Shown one piece after another: positions 7,526-15,309 of a DNA stretch of 64,000 bases (its first letter is position 1; each line of letters opens with the position of its first letter). Below the pieces are notes generated by a model. The model was not told where the DNA came from, ran no database searches, and saw nothing but the letters and a program-made list of their open reading frames with translations. Position numbers and translations under genes: made by a program. The DNA comes from an uncultured Corynebacterium sp. (GTDB taxonomy: Bacteria > Actinomycetota > Actinomycetes > Mycobacteriales > Mycobacteriaceae), in NCBI RefSeq assembly GCF_943914615.1, contig NZ_CALUCS010000007.1, forward strand, positions 35,079-99,078, written 5' to 3'.

Positions 7526-10081
7526 CTAGCGATTGCGCAGGATAGGCTCTTCCACGTCTAATGCGGGGTCGGTAGGCGTCGCCAAACCACTCGGCTCCTC
7601 CCCTGCCGCAACGAGGCGCGCGGCGAGGGCCGCCATCATCACGCCGTTGTCGGTGCAGAGCTTTGCCTGCGGGATTTTTAGTTCGACGCCCACTTCTCCG
7701 CACCTTTCGGCCGCCACTTCCCGCAAACGCCTGTTCGCAGAAACGCCTCCGCCGAGTAGCATCACGCGGGCGCCCTTATCTTCACAGGCGCGCAGGGCCT
7801 TGGTGACGAGTACGTCCACCACTGCCTCTTGGAAGGAAGCGCATACGTCTTCAATCGGCAGACGCGTGCCGTCCTTTTCCGCCTGTTCCACGTAGCGGGC
7901 GACAGCGGTCTTCAGCCCGGAGAAAGAGAAATCGTAGCGCGAGTCCTGCTGTCGCATCATGCCGCGCGGGAAAGCGATGGCCTTGGGGTCTCCCTGGGCG
8001 GCCAGCCGGTCGATCACCGGGCCGCCGGGGTACCCCAACCCCAGCAAGCGCGCGACCTTGTCGTAGGCCTCGCCCGCGGCATCGTCCAGGGTGCTGCCGA
8101 GCTCTTCCATCGGTGCACCCACGCCGGTGACGTGCAAAATCTGCGTGTGCCCGCCACTGACCAGCAGCGCGATGGCGTTGCTGAGGTCACTGTCGGCGCC
8201 AGCCTCCTCGGTGGTGCCTCCCGCCGCCCCCTTGCCAGTCCCCTGGCCAGCCCCCTCGTCGAGGGTTCCGACGGCCACGTGTCCGCCCAGGTGGTTCACG
8301 CCATAGAAGGGCACCTCCCACGCCAGGGCGTAGGCCTTCGCAGCGGCAGCACCGACCAGCAGGGCTCCGGCAAGACCAGGACCAACGGTGGCGGCCACGA
8401 CGTCCGGAGTGCGGAAACCGGGGACATTCTTGCGCGCTTCCGCCAGTGCGGCGCGCATCGTCGGCTGCATGGCCTCCAGGTGGGCGCGGGAGGCGATCTC
8501 CGGAACCACGCCTCCGAAGCGGGCGTGCTGCTCCATGGAGGAAGCCACCTTATTCGCCACGATCTCCAACTGCGCCGCTGCCTCACCGCCAGCTGCTGCG
8601 TCGCCATCAGCGGATACTGTGCTGGCTACGATCCCCACGCCGGTCTCGTCGCAGGAGCTTTCAATGCCCATGATGTAGGAAGGCCGGTTTGAAGTGCCGG
8701 AATCTGGGGTCGGGGTGGCGTCAGAAGCAAAACCGGGACGCACCATGGTGAAAGCATCCGCGCCCGAGGGCTGGTAGTACGCACGACGGGTGCCCTCGAT
8801 GGCGAAGCCGTAGCGCTCGTACAGCCCCACTGCGGGGCGGTTGTCGGTGCGAACCTCGAGGAAAATGGGGGCGCGCAGGCGGTCGGCGACGGCTACGAGT
8901 GGATCCATGAGCAGCTTGGATAGGCCCTTCCCCTGCCATTCGGGGAGGATGCCGATGGTGTGAATCTCCGCCTCCGGGTCGTTCGCTGGGCCGCCTACAG
9001 CCAAGATCGCGTAGCCGATCAGCTGGGGCTCGCTGGGGCCATCGAAGGAGTCTGCAGCTGCCTCGGGAGCGACCTCCAAAGCAAGGCAGTGGGTGTGCGG
9101 CGCGGCGATCTCACTGGCAAAGGCTTCTGCGGACCAAGGGGAATCCTCGGGGAAGAGGATCTGCTCGATCTCCGCGCAGGCGGGTGCGTCGGTGGGAGTG
9201 AGCAGACGCACGCGGGCGGTCTGGCCTTCTGCAGTCTGGGAGTCAGCGTTCTGGGGTTCAGCAGCCTGCTCCGCTGCCTCTGCCTGCGCGTCCAGATCCT
9301 GCACGCGAGAGAAATCCAGCGCCTTCGACACCGCCTTCGCCTTCGGCTCCTTTGCATCTGGACGGCGTAGGTAAAGCGCGCGCAAAGCGGGTGCATCGGC
9401 CAGCAGCCCCGGGACCGAACCTAGGGACTCCAGCGCGGCGAGCACCAGCCCGCGGGGCGTGGGGTGAGCATCCACGCTCTCCACCTGACAGCCCTCCAGC
9501 GAACCGAATAGCTCTTCCGCCTGCTCCGCAACCGCAGAAGCGCTGAGCACGCGCAGCGGCCAGCGATCGAACTCACGCTGGATCTCCCGCACAACATCTG
9601 GTGAATGGACGGAAGCCGGAACTTGCACTTCAGAGCGCAGCCGCCCTGCCGGCCCGGGAAAGAAGCTCATGCGGGAGTGATAAAACTCCCGGCGCCGGGC
9701 ATCGGAGACGATCAGGTAATCGCCGAAGGCTTTAGACCCGATCTGGGAGGTCGCGTGCTCCCACGCCGTGGCAGCCGCGCTGGGAATGCCGTGGACTGGG
9801 ATCGAGAGGGCGTCACCAAAAGCAGCGGCGGTAGCCATGCCAACCCGCAACCCCGTAAAAGGCCCCGGGCCGGTGCCGGCGACGACCGAGTGCAGATCGC
9901 CAGGGGAAAGCTCCGCCTCGGCGAGGCAAACCTGAATGTTAGGGGCGAGCAGCTCCATGTGACCGCGAACGTTATCCACCAGTCGTTCGGAAAGTGCGTT
10001 CACCTGGCCATTCGCGGAAACTTGGACGATTCCGCAGGTGACATAGTTGGTAGAGGTATCGACGGCCAGCACGTTGATCAT
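7526..10081 (-). CDS. tsaD: TsaB-RimI-TsaD fusion protein (t6A37 tRNA modification and protein N-acetylation)
   Basis: One 851-residue frame joins three normally separate proteins. Residues about 1-245 are TsaB (VLAVDTSTN, AGTGPGPFTGLR). A Glu/Ala/Gln-rich linker spans about 246-292. About 293-450 is a GNAT acetyltransferase of RimI type, with acetyl-CoA loop EWQGKGLSKLL and YERYGF. About 470-851 is TsaD: GIESSCDETG, VVPEIASRAHLE, GPGLAGALLVG, the metal-binding VNHLGGH and LLVSGGHTQI. TsaB and TsaD form the complex that moves threonylcarbamoyl to A37 of ANN-decoding tRNAs; RimI-type enzymes acetylate protein N-termini. ATG at 10081 is preferred over TTG at 10090. In M. tuberculosis these are three genes (Rv3421c-Rv3419c). 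No stop or frame change separates the domains. Confidence 0.93.
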   Translation of the reverse strand: MINVLAVDTSTNYVTCGIVQVSANGQVNALSERLVDNVRGHMELLAPNIQVCLAEAELSPGDLHSVVAGTGPGPFTGLRVGMATAAAFGDALSIPVHGIPSAAATAWEHATSQIGSKAFGDYLIVSDARRREFYHSRMSFFPGPAGRLRSEVQVPASVHSPDVVREIQREFDRWPLRVLSASAVAEQAEELFGSLEGCQVESVDAHPTPRGLVLAALESLGSVPGLLADAPALRALYLRRPDAKEPKAKAVSKALDFSRVQDLDAQAEAAEQAAEPQNADSQTAEGQTARVRLLTPTDAPACAEIEQILFPEDSPWSAEAFASEIAAPHTHCLALEVAPEAAADSFDGPSEPQLIGYAILAVGGPANDPEAEIHTIGILPEWQGKGLSKLLMDPLVAVADRLRAPIFLEVRTDNRPAVGLYERYGFAIEGTRRAYYQPSGADAFTMVRPGFASDATPTPDSGTSNRPSYIMGIESSCDETGVGIVASTVSADGDAAAGGEAAAQLEIVANKVASSMEQHARFGGVVPEIASRAHLEAMQPTMRAALAEARKNVPGFRTPDVVAATVGPGLAGALLVGAAAAKAYALAWEVPFYGVNHLGGHVAVGTLDEGAGQGTGKGAAGGTTEEAGADSDLSNAIALLVSGGHTQILHVTGVGAPMEELGSTLDDAAGEAYDKVARLLGLGYPGGPVIDRLAAQGDPKAIAFPRGMMRQQDSRYDFSFSGLKTAVARYVEQAEKDGTRLPIEDVCASFQEAVVDVLVTKALRACEDKGARVMLLGGGVSANRRLREVAAERCGEVGVELKIPQAKLCTDNGVMMAALAARLVAAGEEPSGLATPTDPALDVEEPILRNR

Positions 10082-10192
10082 GGTGAACAAGTTTAGGCCT
10101 CTTGCGCGGCCAGCTCGAATTGGTTCCCTGCGCGCCCGGCGTCTAGAGCTGCGGTGAACAATCTAGTTGCTATTGCAGCCAAGCATTGATCG

Positions 10193-11605
10193 CTAACAAA
10201 TGGGAAGTTTCAATCGCAGGTCCCCAGCGTTCTCACCGGAGACGATAATCCCGTAGGTGGAAAGATCGCCTTGAGGAAACACCCCGTAAGCAGAATCGCT
10301 CGATTCCATTGGCATAGTTAACGCGCTGCATCGACTCGACTTCATTGTTTGGGCACCTTCAACTGGGACCACAGCATCCCTAGCTTCAACCGAATCGAAG
10401 TGAGCGATGACAACACTAAGTCGATCCGAATTGCAAGCAATGCGGGCAAGCTCACCCGTGCCAGGTTCTCGATGTTCACACGACGTAGACTGCCAACCTG
10501 CTCCCCCAGATTTCTCGCTCACGATTTCCGGAAACTTACTAGCTAGCCGCGCATCTTCACCTTCCCATTGAGATGCGGAAAAATGCCAAACGCCCGCTGC
10601 AACGATCGTGGCAACTACAACCGCAGTTGCGACAAACGTGAAGAGCTTCTTGGAAAGAGCGCTTCGCCCTACATCTCGCACCAAATTCGCCGACTGATGC
10701 GCAGCAGCTGCAGACTGCAGAGCTGAAATAAACTCCGAAGCGGTAGCGAAACGCTTGTGCGGGTTAACGGCCAAAACCCTCGCAAAAACTCCGTTGACAG
10801 CCTTAATGTTCGAAACATCCGCTGGATGTATCAAGTGACTTTTAAGTTCTGGGACGGGTCGGTTCACCGCCCATTGCTCGTCCGTTACGGAGCCACGAAC
10901 GTAGATGCCTGTCAACAGTTCAAAAGCAACCAGGCCCAGTGAATACTGTTCACTCAACGCGTTGGGTTGGGGCGGTTTCGTCACGTCCTTCGTAGCCAAC
11001 AGTTCGGGAGCAGTGTAACCATCCGTGCCGATACGCATCCCTACCCGGGTCATGCGCGTAGATTCCCGATCAATCGCAATACCGAAATCCGTCAGCAAAG
11101 CCGGAGGGTCGCTCACATTGGAAGATGGCAACAGTATATTTGCCGGTTTGATATCGCGATGAACCACAGGATTCGGTAGCGCCGCTAGATAATCGAGTGC
11201 GCTAGCAATCGGTGCCAAGATTTGCGCAACTTCCTGAACAGCAAGTGGCTGGCGAATGGTTCGGCGTCGGCGCAAGAACTCGTGGAGATTCTCGCCTTCG
11301 ATGTACTTCATCGCGAAGTAAGGAAAGCCGTGCGCAGTCACGCCCCCGTCGTACACAGGAACAATCGCAGGATGATCCAGCGCGGCCATCGTACGCATTT
11401 CCGCATGGAATCTATTGACATACTCGGTGTCAGAGACGCGATCCTGCGACACCACCTTGATTGCCACAGTTCGATCTAGGTTTTGCTTGTAGGCGCGAAA
11501 TACAGTGCCCATTCCTCCTTGTCCAAGTTGCTGGACGTTCGAATACCCCAAGACACTTAGGTCATTCAAGAAGTCTTCAGGCGCAGGGGAATGGGAAAGA
11601 TTCAT
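10193..11605 (-). CDS. Membrane-anchored serine/threonine protein kinase
   Basis: A 470-residue Hanks-type kinase. Visible elements are the glycine loop LGQGGMGTVF (about 27-36), ATP-binding Lys50 in TVAIKV, catalytic HRDIKPAN (149-156), DFG (173-175) and the APE motif near 200. A single transmembrane helix at about 320-342 is followed by an extracytoplasmic domain of about 125 residues with several cysteines and no PASTA repeats. It is not a standard PknA, PknB, PknG or PknL by context. It is the last gene of a three-gene operon after an FHA protein (21 bp gap) and a lipoprotein. Base composition is AT-richer than the flanking genes, suggesting acquisition. Confidence 0.9.
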   Translation of the reverse strand: MNLSHSPAPEDFLNDLSVLGYSNVQQLGQGGMGTVFRAYKQNLDRTVAIKVVSQDRVSDTEYVNRFHAEMRTMAALDHPAIVPVYDGGVTAHGFPYFAMKYIEGENLHEFLRRRRTIRQPLAVQEVAQILAPIASALDYLAALPNPVVHRDIKPANILLPSSNVSDPPALLTDFGIAIDRESTRMTRVGMRIGTDGYTAPELLATKDVTKPPQPNALSEQYSLGLVAFELLTGIYVRGSVTDEQWAVNRPVPELKSHLIHPADVSNIKAVNGVFARVLAVNPHKRFATASEFISALQSAAAAHQSANLVRDVGRSALSKKLFTFVATAVVVATIVAAGVWHFSASQWEGEDARLASKFPEIVSEKSGGAGWQSTSCEHREPGTGELARIACNSDRLSVVIAHFDSVEARDAVVPVEGAQTMKSSRCSALTMPMESSDSAYGVFPQGDLSTYGIIVSGENAGDLRLKLPIC

Positions 11606-11626
11606 GGTGAATATGGGCAGGTAGGG

Positions 11627-12310
11627 CTAGGCGTACAGATGCGGATTCTCCGCAGCGAATTTCGCAAGCACAATTCGCCACGGGACGTTCACACCATCTT
11701 GAAACTGTGGAACACCCAACCTTTTCAGAGTCTCCGCCATGTACTGGATTTTCTGTGAAGTTTTCTTTTCTCCCCAACCTAGTTGGCCTGCAAGGTCTTT
11801 CACAGAGGGAACTACGATACGCGGATCCGCACTTGGATCACGGTGAAGTGGCGCCGCTAGTGCAGCTAATACCTGCTGTTGCTCGATATTTGGATCGAAT
11901 GTGCCCATAGTAAACGGCGCCAATGGGACATCCATTCGCGGAATGGATTCAACTGGTCGGGCGACCGTCACCTCAAGCTCATACTGGAGGTTTCTCGTCG
12001 CAAACAGAATAGAGTTCACACCTGCTGGAAGGGGCCATTGCGTTCTGGGAGTAAGACGAACAGGTGAATACTTGGTGGTTCCATACGACGGCTGAATGGT
12101 AGCGGAAATAAAACTGCCTACGTTGCGAACCATCCACATTCCGTGATCACACCAGAAATGCAAAAAAGCGCGATGCATAGAGGGGTCGTCTACCCCAATT
12201 GGGAATTCAGACGCCCGGCCAAGGGTCACGCTCGCTGTTTGCGGCACAACCCTGCGGGTCCCAATCAAATCATCGACGATAAGGTGGGCTCCATCATTGG
12301 CAGCTACCAT
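11627..12310 (-). CDS. FHA-domain protein with C-terminal winged-helix-like region
   Basis: A 227-residue cytoplasmic protein. The N-terminal 100 residues look like a forkhead-associated phosphothreonine-binding domain: VTLGRASEFPIGVDDPSMHRAFLHF has the Gly-Arg and Ser-X-His signatures, and MVRNVGS the later Asn-X-Gly. The C-terminal part (VPSVKDLAGQLGWGEKKTSQKIQYMAETLK) resembles a winged helix. It lies 6 bp after the lipoprotein gene and 21 bp before the kinase gene, so it is a probable reader or substrate of that kinase. The FHA assignment rests on motif reading only. Confidence 0.7.
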   Translation of the reverse strand: MVAANDGAHLIVDDLIGTRRVVPQTASVTLGRASEFPIGVDDPSMHRAFLHFWCDHGMWMVRNVGSFISATIQPSYGTTKYSPVRLTPRTQWPLPAGVNSILFATRNLQYELEVTVARPVESIPRMDVPLAPFTMGTFDPNIEQQQVLAALAAPLHRDPSADPRIVVPSVKDLAGQLGWGEKKTSQKIQYMAETLKRLGVPQFQDGVNVPWRIVLAKFAAENPHLYA

Positions 12311-12316
12311 TTCAGC

Positions 12317-13045
12317 CTAAGCAACGATCACAGGCTGGCTGATGTTAAACGGCTTGTACCCCGGTATTGCGACCTCAATTTCAAGGGTGAATTTCCCTTC
12401 CTTTTCAAGGTTGTAAGCAATGTTTGCTTCGGAGTAGTCCGACAGCTTTATATCCTTGTTCTCAAACTTGATCTCGTCGTAGTTCACATTCTGATAACCA
12501 GGCAGCCATTCGGGACGAACGTTTTGTCCCTTCAAGACATCGGAACCGCTTTCATCGAGCAGCTTGAAACTAAGCTCTGCCCACTCCCTTTCTTCGAAAG
12601 GAACCTTCGAGAGGTCGGCTGCAGCAATCTTTAGCTCAAGCTTTGTCCCTTTCTTGTACTGCATGATTCCGTTACGTTCTGCACGTGGCACAGTTACCTG
12701 CAGCTCAGAAAAACCATAATCTGGCATTTCAGGATAGGAAGTGACGATTTCCTCCGGAGAACCTGGGCCCGCTTCGTCCTTAGTCAAACGGAACTTCCCG
12801 TTACTCAGCTCCAAGGACTTCGCTGGATCAATCAACGTTGGCTCAGCTTCTTTTTCATTCTTTGCGGAAGTAGTAGGAGTTTCAGCCTCAGAACTCGTGG
12901 ACTCCTGCGTAGATGCTTCTGCACTCGAGGACTGCACCTCAAAGGACTGCTCCGTCTGGGGAGCTTCGTCCTTTGAACACGCGGCAATCGACAGAGTAGT
13001 AATTGCCGCAGCCCCCAACGCCAGCAACTTCTTTGGAATGGTCAT
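12317..13045 (-). CDS. Secreted lipoprotein of the kinase-FHA operon
   Basis: A 242-residue predicted lipoprotein. The N-terminus MTIPKKLLALGAAAITTLS leads to the lipobox SIAAC, with the cysteine at about residue 22. A Ser/Thr/Glu-rich spacer of about 50 residues follows, then a globular part of beta-rich appearance that ends in an Ig-like segment (KFTLEIEVAIPGYKPF). ATG at 13045 was chosen because GGAG lies 8 bp upstream and the signal peptide begins there; the longer frame upstream is not signal-like. It is first in the operon and may be the sensor or ligand partner of the kinase ectodomain (inference). I do not recognise the family. Confidence 0.8.
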   Translation of the reverse strand: MTIPKKLLALGAAAITTLSIAACSKDEAPQTEQSFEVQSSSAEASTQESTSSEAETPTTSAKNEKEAEPTLIDPAKSLELSNGKFRLTKDEAGPGSPEEIVTSYPEMPDYGFSELQVTVPRAERNGIMQYKKGTKLELKIAAADLSKVPFEEREWAELSFKLLDESGSDVLKGQNVRPEWLPGYQNVNYDEIKFENKDIKLSDYSEANIAYNLEKEGKFTLEIEVAIPGYKPFNISQPVIVA

Positions 13046-13318
13046 GCGCGTTCTCCTCGAAAAGTGATCATCGTCAGGCATTCTCCCTTGGAAATCATAC
13101 CTCTGAGCAGACTGCGGAAATGCAACTGTCCGCGCGGCCGTTTCACTAAGGAGCATGTGGTTACTCATGAATTCATCATTGCTCGCTGCCTGGAACATTT
13201 GTCGCTCTGTAGGGAGCGCTCCCCAGACGCGGAGATACGCGGCCCACTATCAACGCATCACCTTTCCAGCGAAGCCCGACCAACCAGATCTGATGTGGAG
13301 TACCAACAAAAACAAGAA
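13046..13318. promoter_or_regulatory. Upstream region of the lipoprotein-FHA-kinase operon
   Basis: About 270 bp without a credible gene. It should contain the promoter for the minus-strand operon beginning at 13045. It is moderately AT-rich. No recognised operator was found. Confidence 0.4.
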
Positions 13319-13355
13319 GTCCCCGAGAGGCTCTCGCAGTAAACCTCTCGGGGAC
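13319..13355 (-). terminator. Intrinsic terminator downstream of alr-tsaE
   Basis: A perfect 12-bp inverted repeat (GTCCCCGAGAGG and its complement) with a 13-nt loop, followed on the minus strand by a T-rich run (TTCTTGTTTTTGTT). It lies about 180 bp past the alr-tsaE stop. The sequence between (13356-13531) shows no gene. Confidence 0.75.
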
Positions 13356-13531
13356 CGTATACAACTGGCGGGTTGATCAGGCCCGTAAATGCCAGCGTCT
13401 TGTGAAACACCCCTCACGGTGATTCGTCAACTATCATTGCACGGCGCAGCTCTCGAAGGCAAGCCCTCCCGAGAACTTCCCCAGTTTTTCCTAAGAAATT
13501 GCCAGGACACGTCCAGTCCCTCCCGGCGGCG

Positions 13532-15238
13532 CTAGACCCAGTGCCACGTGACGGTGCGCGAATCCGCAGCTGAGTCGGTAGAACTAGCCGGGTCGGCGCT
13601 GCTGTCCGCGCTACTCCGGCTACTCCGGTCGATCTGCACGTCTAGAACCTTATCGCTCAGAGGCTCCACCACTCCGCGGCCCCATTCGGCAACCACGACC
13701 ACATCGTCGATGTCCGAGTCTATGTCCAGGCTTTCCAGTGCATCGAGCACCTCGTTACGGTCAATGTGGCGCCCCGGCTCGATGCCCTCCTCCACGTCCG
13801 CGCCTAGCAGTCGGTAGGCATCCATGTGCAGCAGCCCCACCCCGCGCTGCCCGGCGCGGTGAGTCCGCACGATTGTGAACGTCGGCGACTGCACGCGCCC
13901 CTTCACTCCCAGGCCAGCGGCCAATCCCTGGGTCAGGGTAGTCTTGCCCGCGCCCAAGGGGCCGGAGAGCACCACCACGGTCCCGGGCTCCAGCTGCTCG
14001 CCCAGCTGCTCGCCGAGAGCCCGCATGTCATCGGCAGTCGCGGCAGCGCAGGAACCGTCGGCGGAGAAGTCCGGGCGGCCACCCTTGAATACCCGCTTGA
14101 CCCTCGGGCCCCGCGGCATCGTCAGCACCTCGTAGCTGATCGTGCCCGCCAGCTCCGCAAACTCGTCTGCGCTAGTGCCATCCTGGCCGAAGACCACTGC
14201 CCAGTCGCCCGGTTTCACGTCCGCAGCATTGTCAGCCGGCCCCAGCTCCACAACGATCTGGTCCATGCACACCCGTCCGATCTGCGGATACGTTTTCCCG
14301 TTGATCGTCACCTGCATCTTGCCGGAAACACTGCGCGGCAGCCCGTCGGCATAACCAAGCGCCACCACTGCGGTGCGGGTATCGCGCTGCGCCCGCCAAG
14401 TGTGGCTGTAACTTACGCCCTCACCCTTCGGCACTACTCGGGTTGTTGTCACTCGGGCGCGCAGTGTCATCGCTGCGCACAGCTCGACGCCCACGCCGAG
14501 GGGGTCGATGCCGTATAGTCCGACGCCCGGTCGCACCAGCTGATAGGCGAGGTCAGGACGGTGCAACGTAGCCGGTGTGTTTGCGATGTGATTACACGAC
14601 ACCCGCAGCCCACGGGATCGGCAAAACTCGATAGCTTCCGCGAAGCGGGAGGCCTGCAGGTCGTTCGCTGCCGACTTGGGGTCGTCGGCGCTGGCCATGT
14701 GGGTCATCACGCCGGTGACTTCCACCAGCTCGGTATTAGATGCCAGCAGCTCGACTGTTTTCTGCCACTCGGCGGGGCTGACCCCGGAGCGGGAAAGGCC
14801 AGTATCCACCATGAGCGTCGCCCGCACGGGAGCGCTGACCTGCGCCTCTCGCTGCGCCTTCTCAGCCTGCTCCACTAGACGACGCGCGTGAGCCAGCGAG
14901 GGCACGCCAAGGTTAATGTCCGCGGCGAATACCTCCGCCAGGTCTTCGTCGGGTGTCCACATCCAGGCGGTGATCGGCGCGGAAGCGTAGCGCTCCCCCA
15001 ACCCCTGGAGGATCTCGCGCAGGTGCAGGCCTTCCCCCAGCGTGGCCACACCCAGCTGTTCCACTCCCGCGTCCAGCATTGCGGGGGCCACCACGTCCAC
15101 CCCATGGTTGTACGCATCGGCCTTCACCACGGCCAGCACCCCGGCGGGAGCCGCAGCCTCCCGGAACACGCGCACATTGTGCGCGATGGCATCCAGGTCA
15201 ACGACTAGTTCCGCAAGGTGACGATCCGACATGTTCAT
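13532..15238 (-). CDS. alr: Alanine racemase - TsaE ATPase fusion
   Basis: A 568-residue two-domain protein. Residues 1 to about 385 are alanine racemase: Lys39 in AVVKADAYNHG binds pyridoxal phosphate and the Tyr in GVSYSHTW is the second catalytic base. It makes D-Ala for peptidoglycan. From about 400 to the end is TsaE, the P-loop ATPase of t6A synthesis, with Walker A GPLGAGKTT near 426 and MDAYRL. The Ser/Asp-rich tail is not conserved. Start ATG 15238 follows AGGAGG at 13 bp; ATG 15232 is also possible. In M. tuberculosis alr and tsaE are adjacent genes (Rv3423c, Rv3422c); here no stop separates them. Confidence 0.93.
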   Translation of the reverse strand: MNMSDRHLAELVVDLDAIAHNVRVFREAAAPAGVLAVVKADAYNHGVDVVAPAMLDAGVEQLGVATLGEGLHLREILQGLGERYASAPITAWMWTPDEDLAEVFAADINLGVPSLAHARRLVEQAEKAQREAQVSAPVRATLMVDTGLSRSGVSPAEWQKTVELLASNTELVEVTGVMTHMASADDPKSAANDLQASRFAEAIEFCRSRGLRVSCNHIANTPATLHRPDLAYQLVRPGVGLYGIDPLGVGVELCAAMTLRARVTTTRVVPKGEGVSYSHTWRAQRDTRTAVVALGYADGLPRSVSGKMQVTINGKTYPQIGRVCMDQIVVELGPADNAADVKPGDWAVVFGQDGTSADEFAELAGTISYEVLTMPRGPRVKRVFKGGRPDFSADGSCAAATADDMRALGEQLGEQLEPGTVVVLSGPLGAGKTTLTQGLAAGLGVKGRVQSPTFTIVRTHRAGQRGVGLLHMDAYRLLGADVEEGIEPGRHIDRNEVLDALESLDIDSDIDDVVVVAEWGRGVVEPLSDKVLDVQIDRSSRSSADSSADPASSTDSAADSRTVTWHWV

Positions 15239-15281
15239 AACCTTAGCCACCCCTCCTGGGATTCCAGGAAATGGGCACGGC

Positions 15282-15303
15282 GGGGGCGTCACTAAGAAGA
15301 AAC
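15282..15303 (+). repeat. Dispersed GGCGTCA/A-tail motif copy (glmS 3' side)
   Basis: GGGGGCGTCACTAAGAAG is one of the closest matches to the dispersed motif. It lies immediately after the glmS stop codon, so the minus strand reads glmS stop, a broken T-tract, then GTGACGCCCCC. Confidence 0.6.
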
Positions 15304-15309
15304 CCCGAA

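Noticed and set aside
13064..13376. Short open frames between the lipoprotein gene and alr-tsaE
   Set aside because: They cross a clear terminator hairpin and the promoter region and have no supporting start signals.
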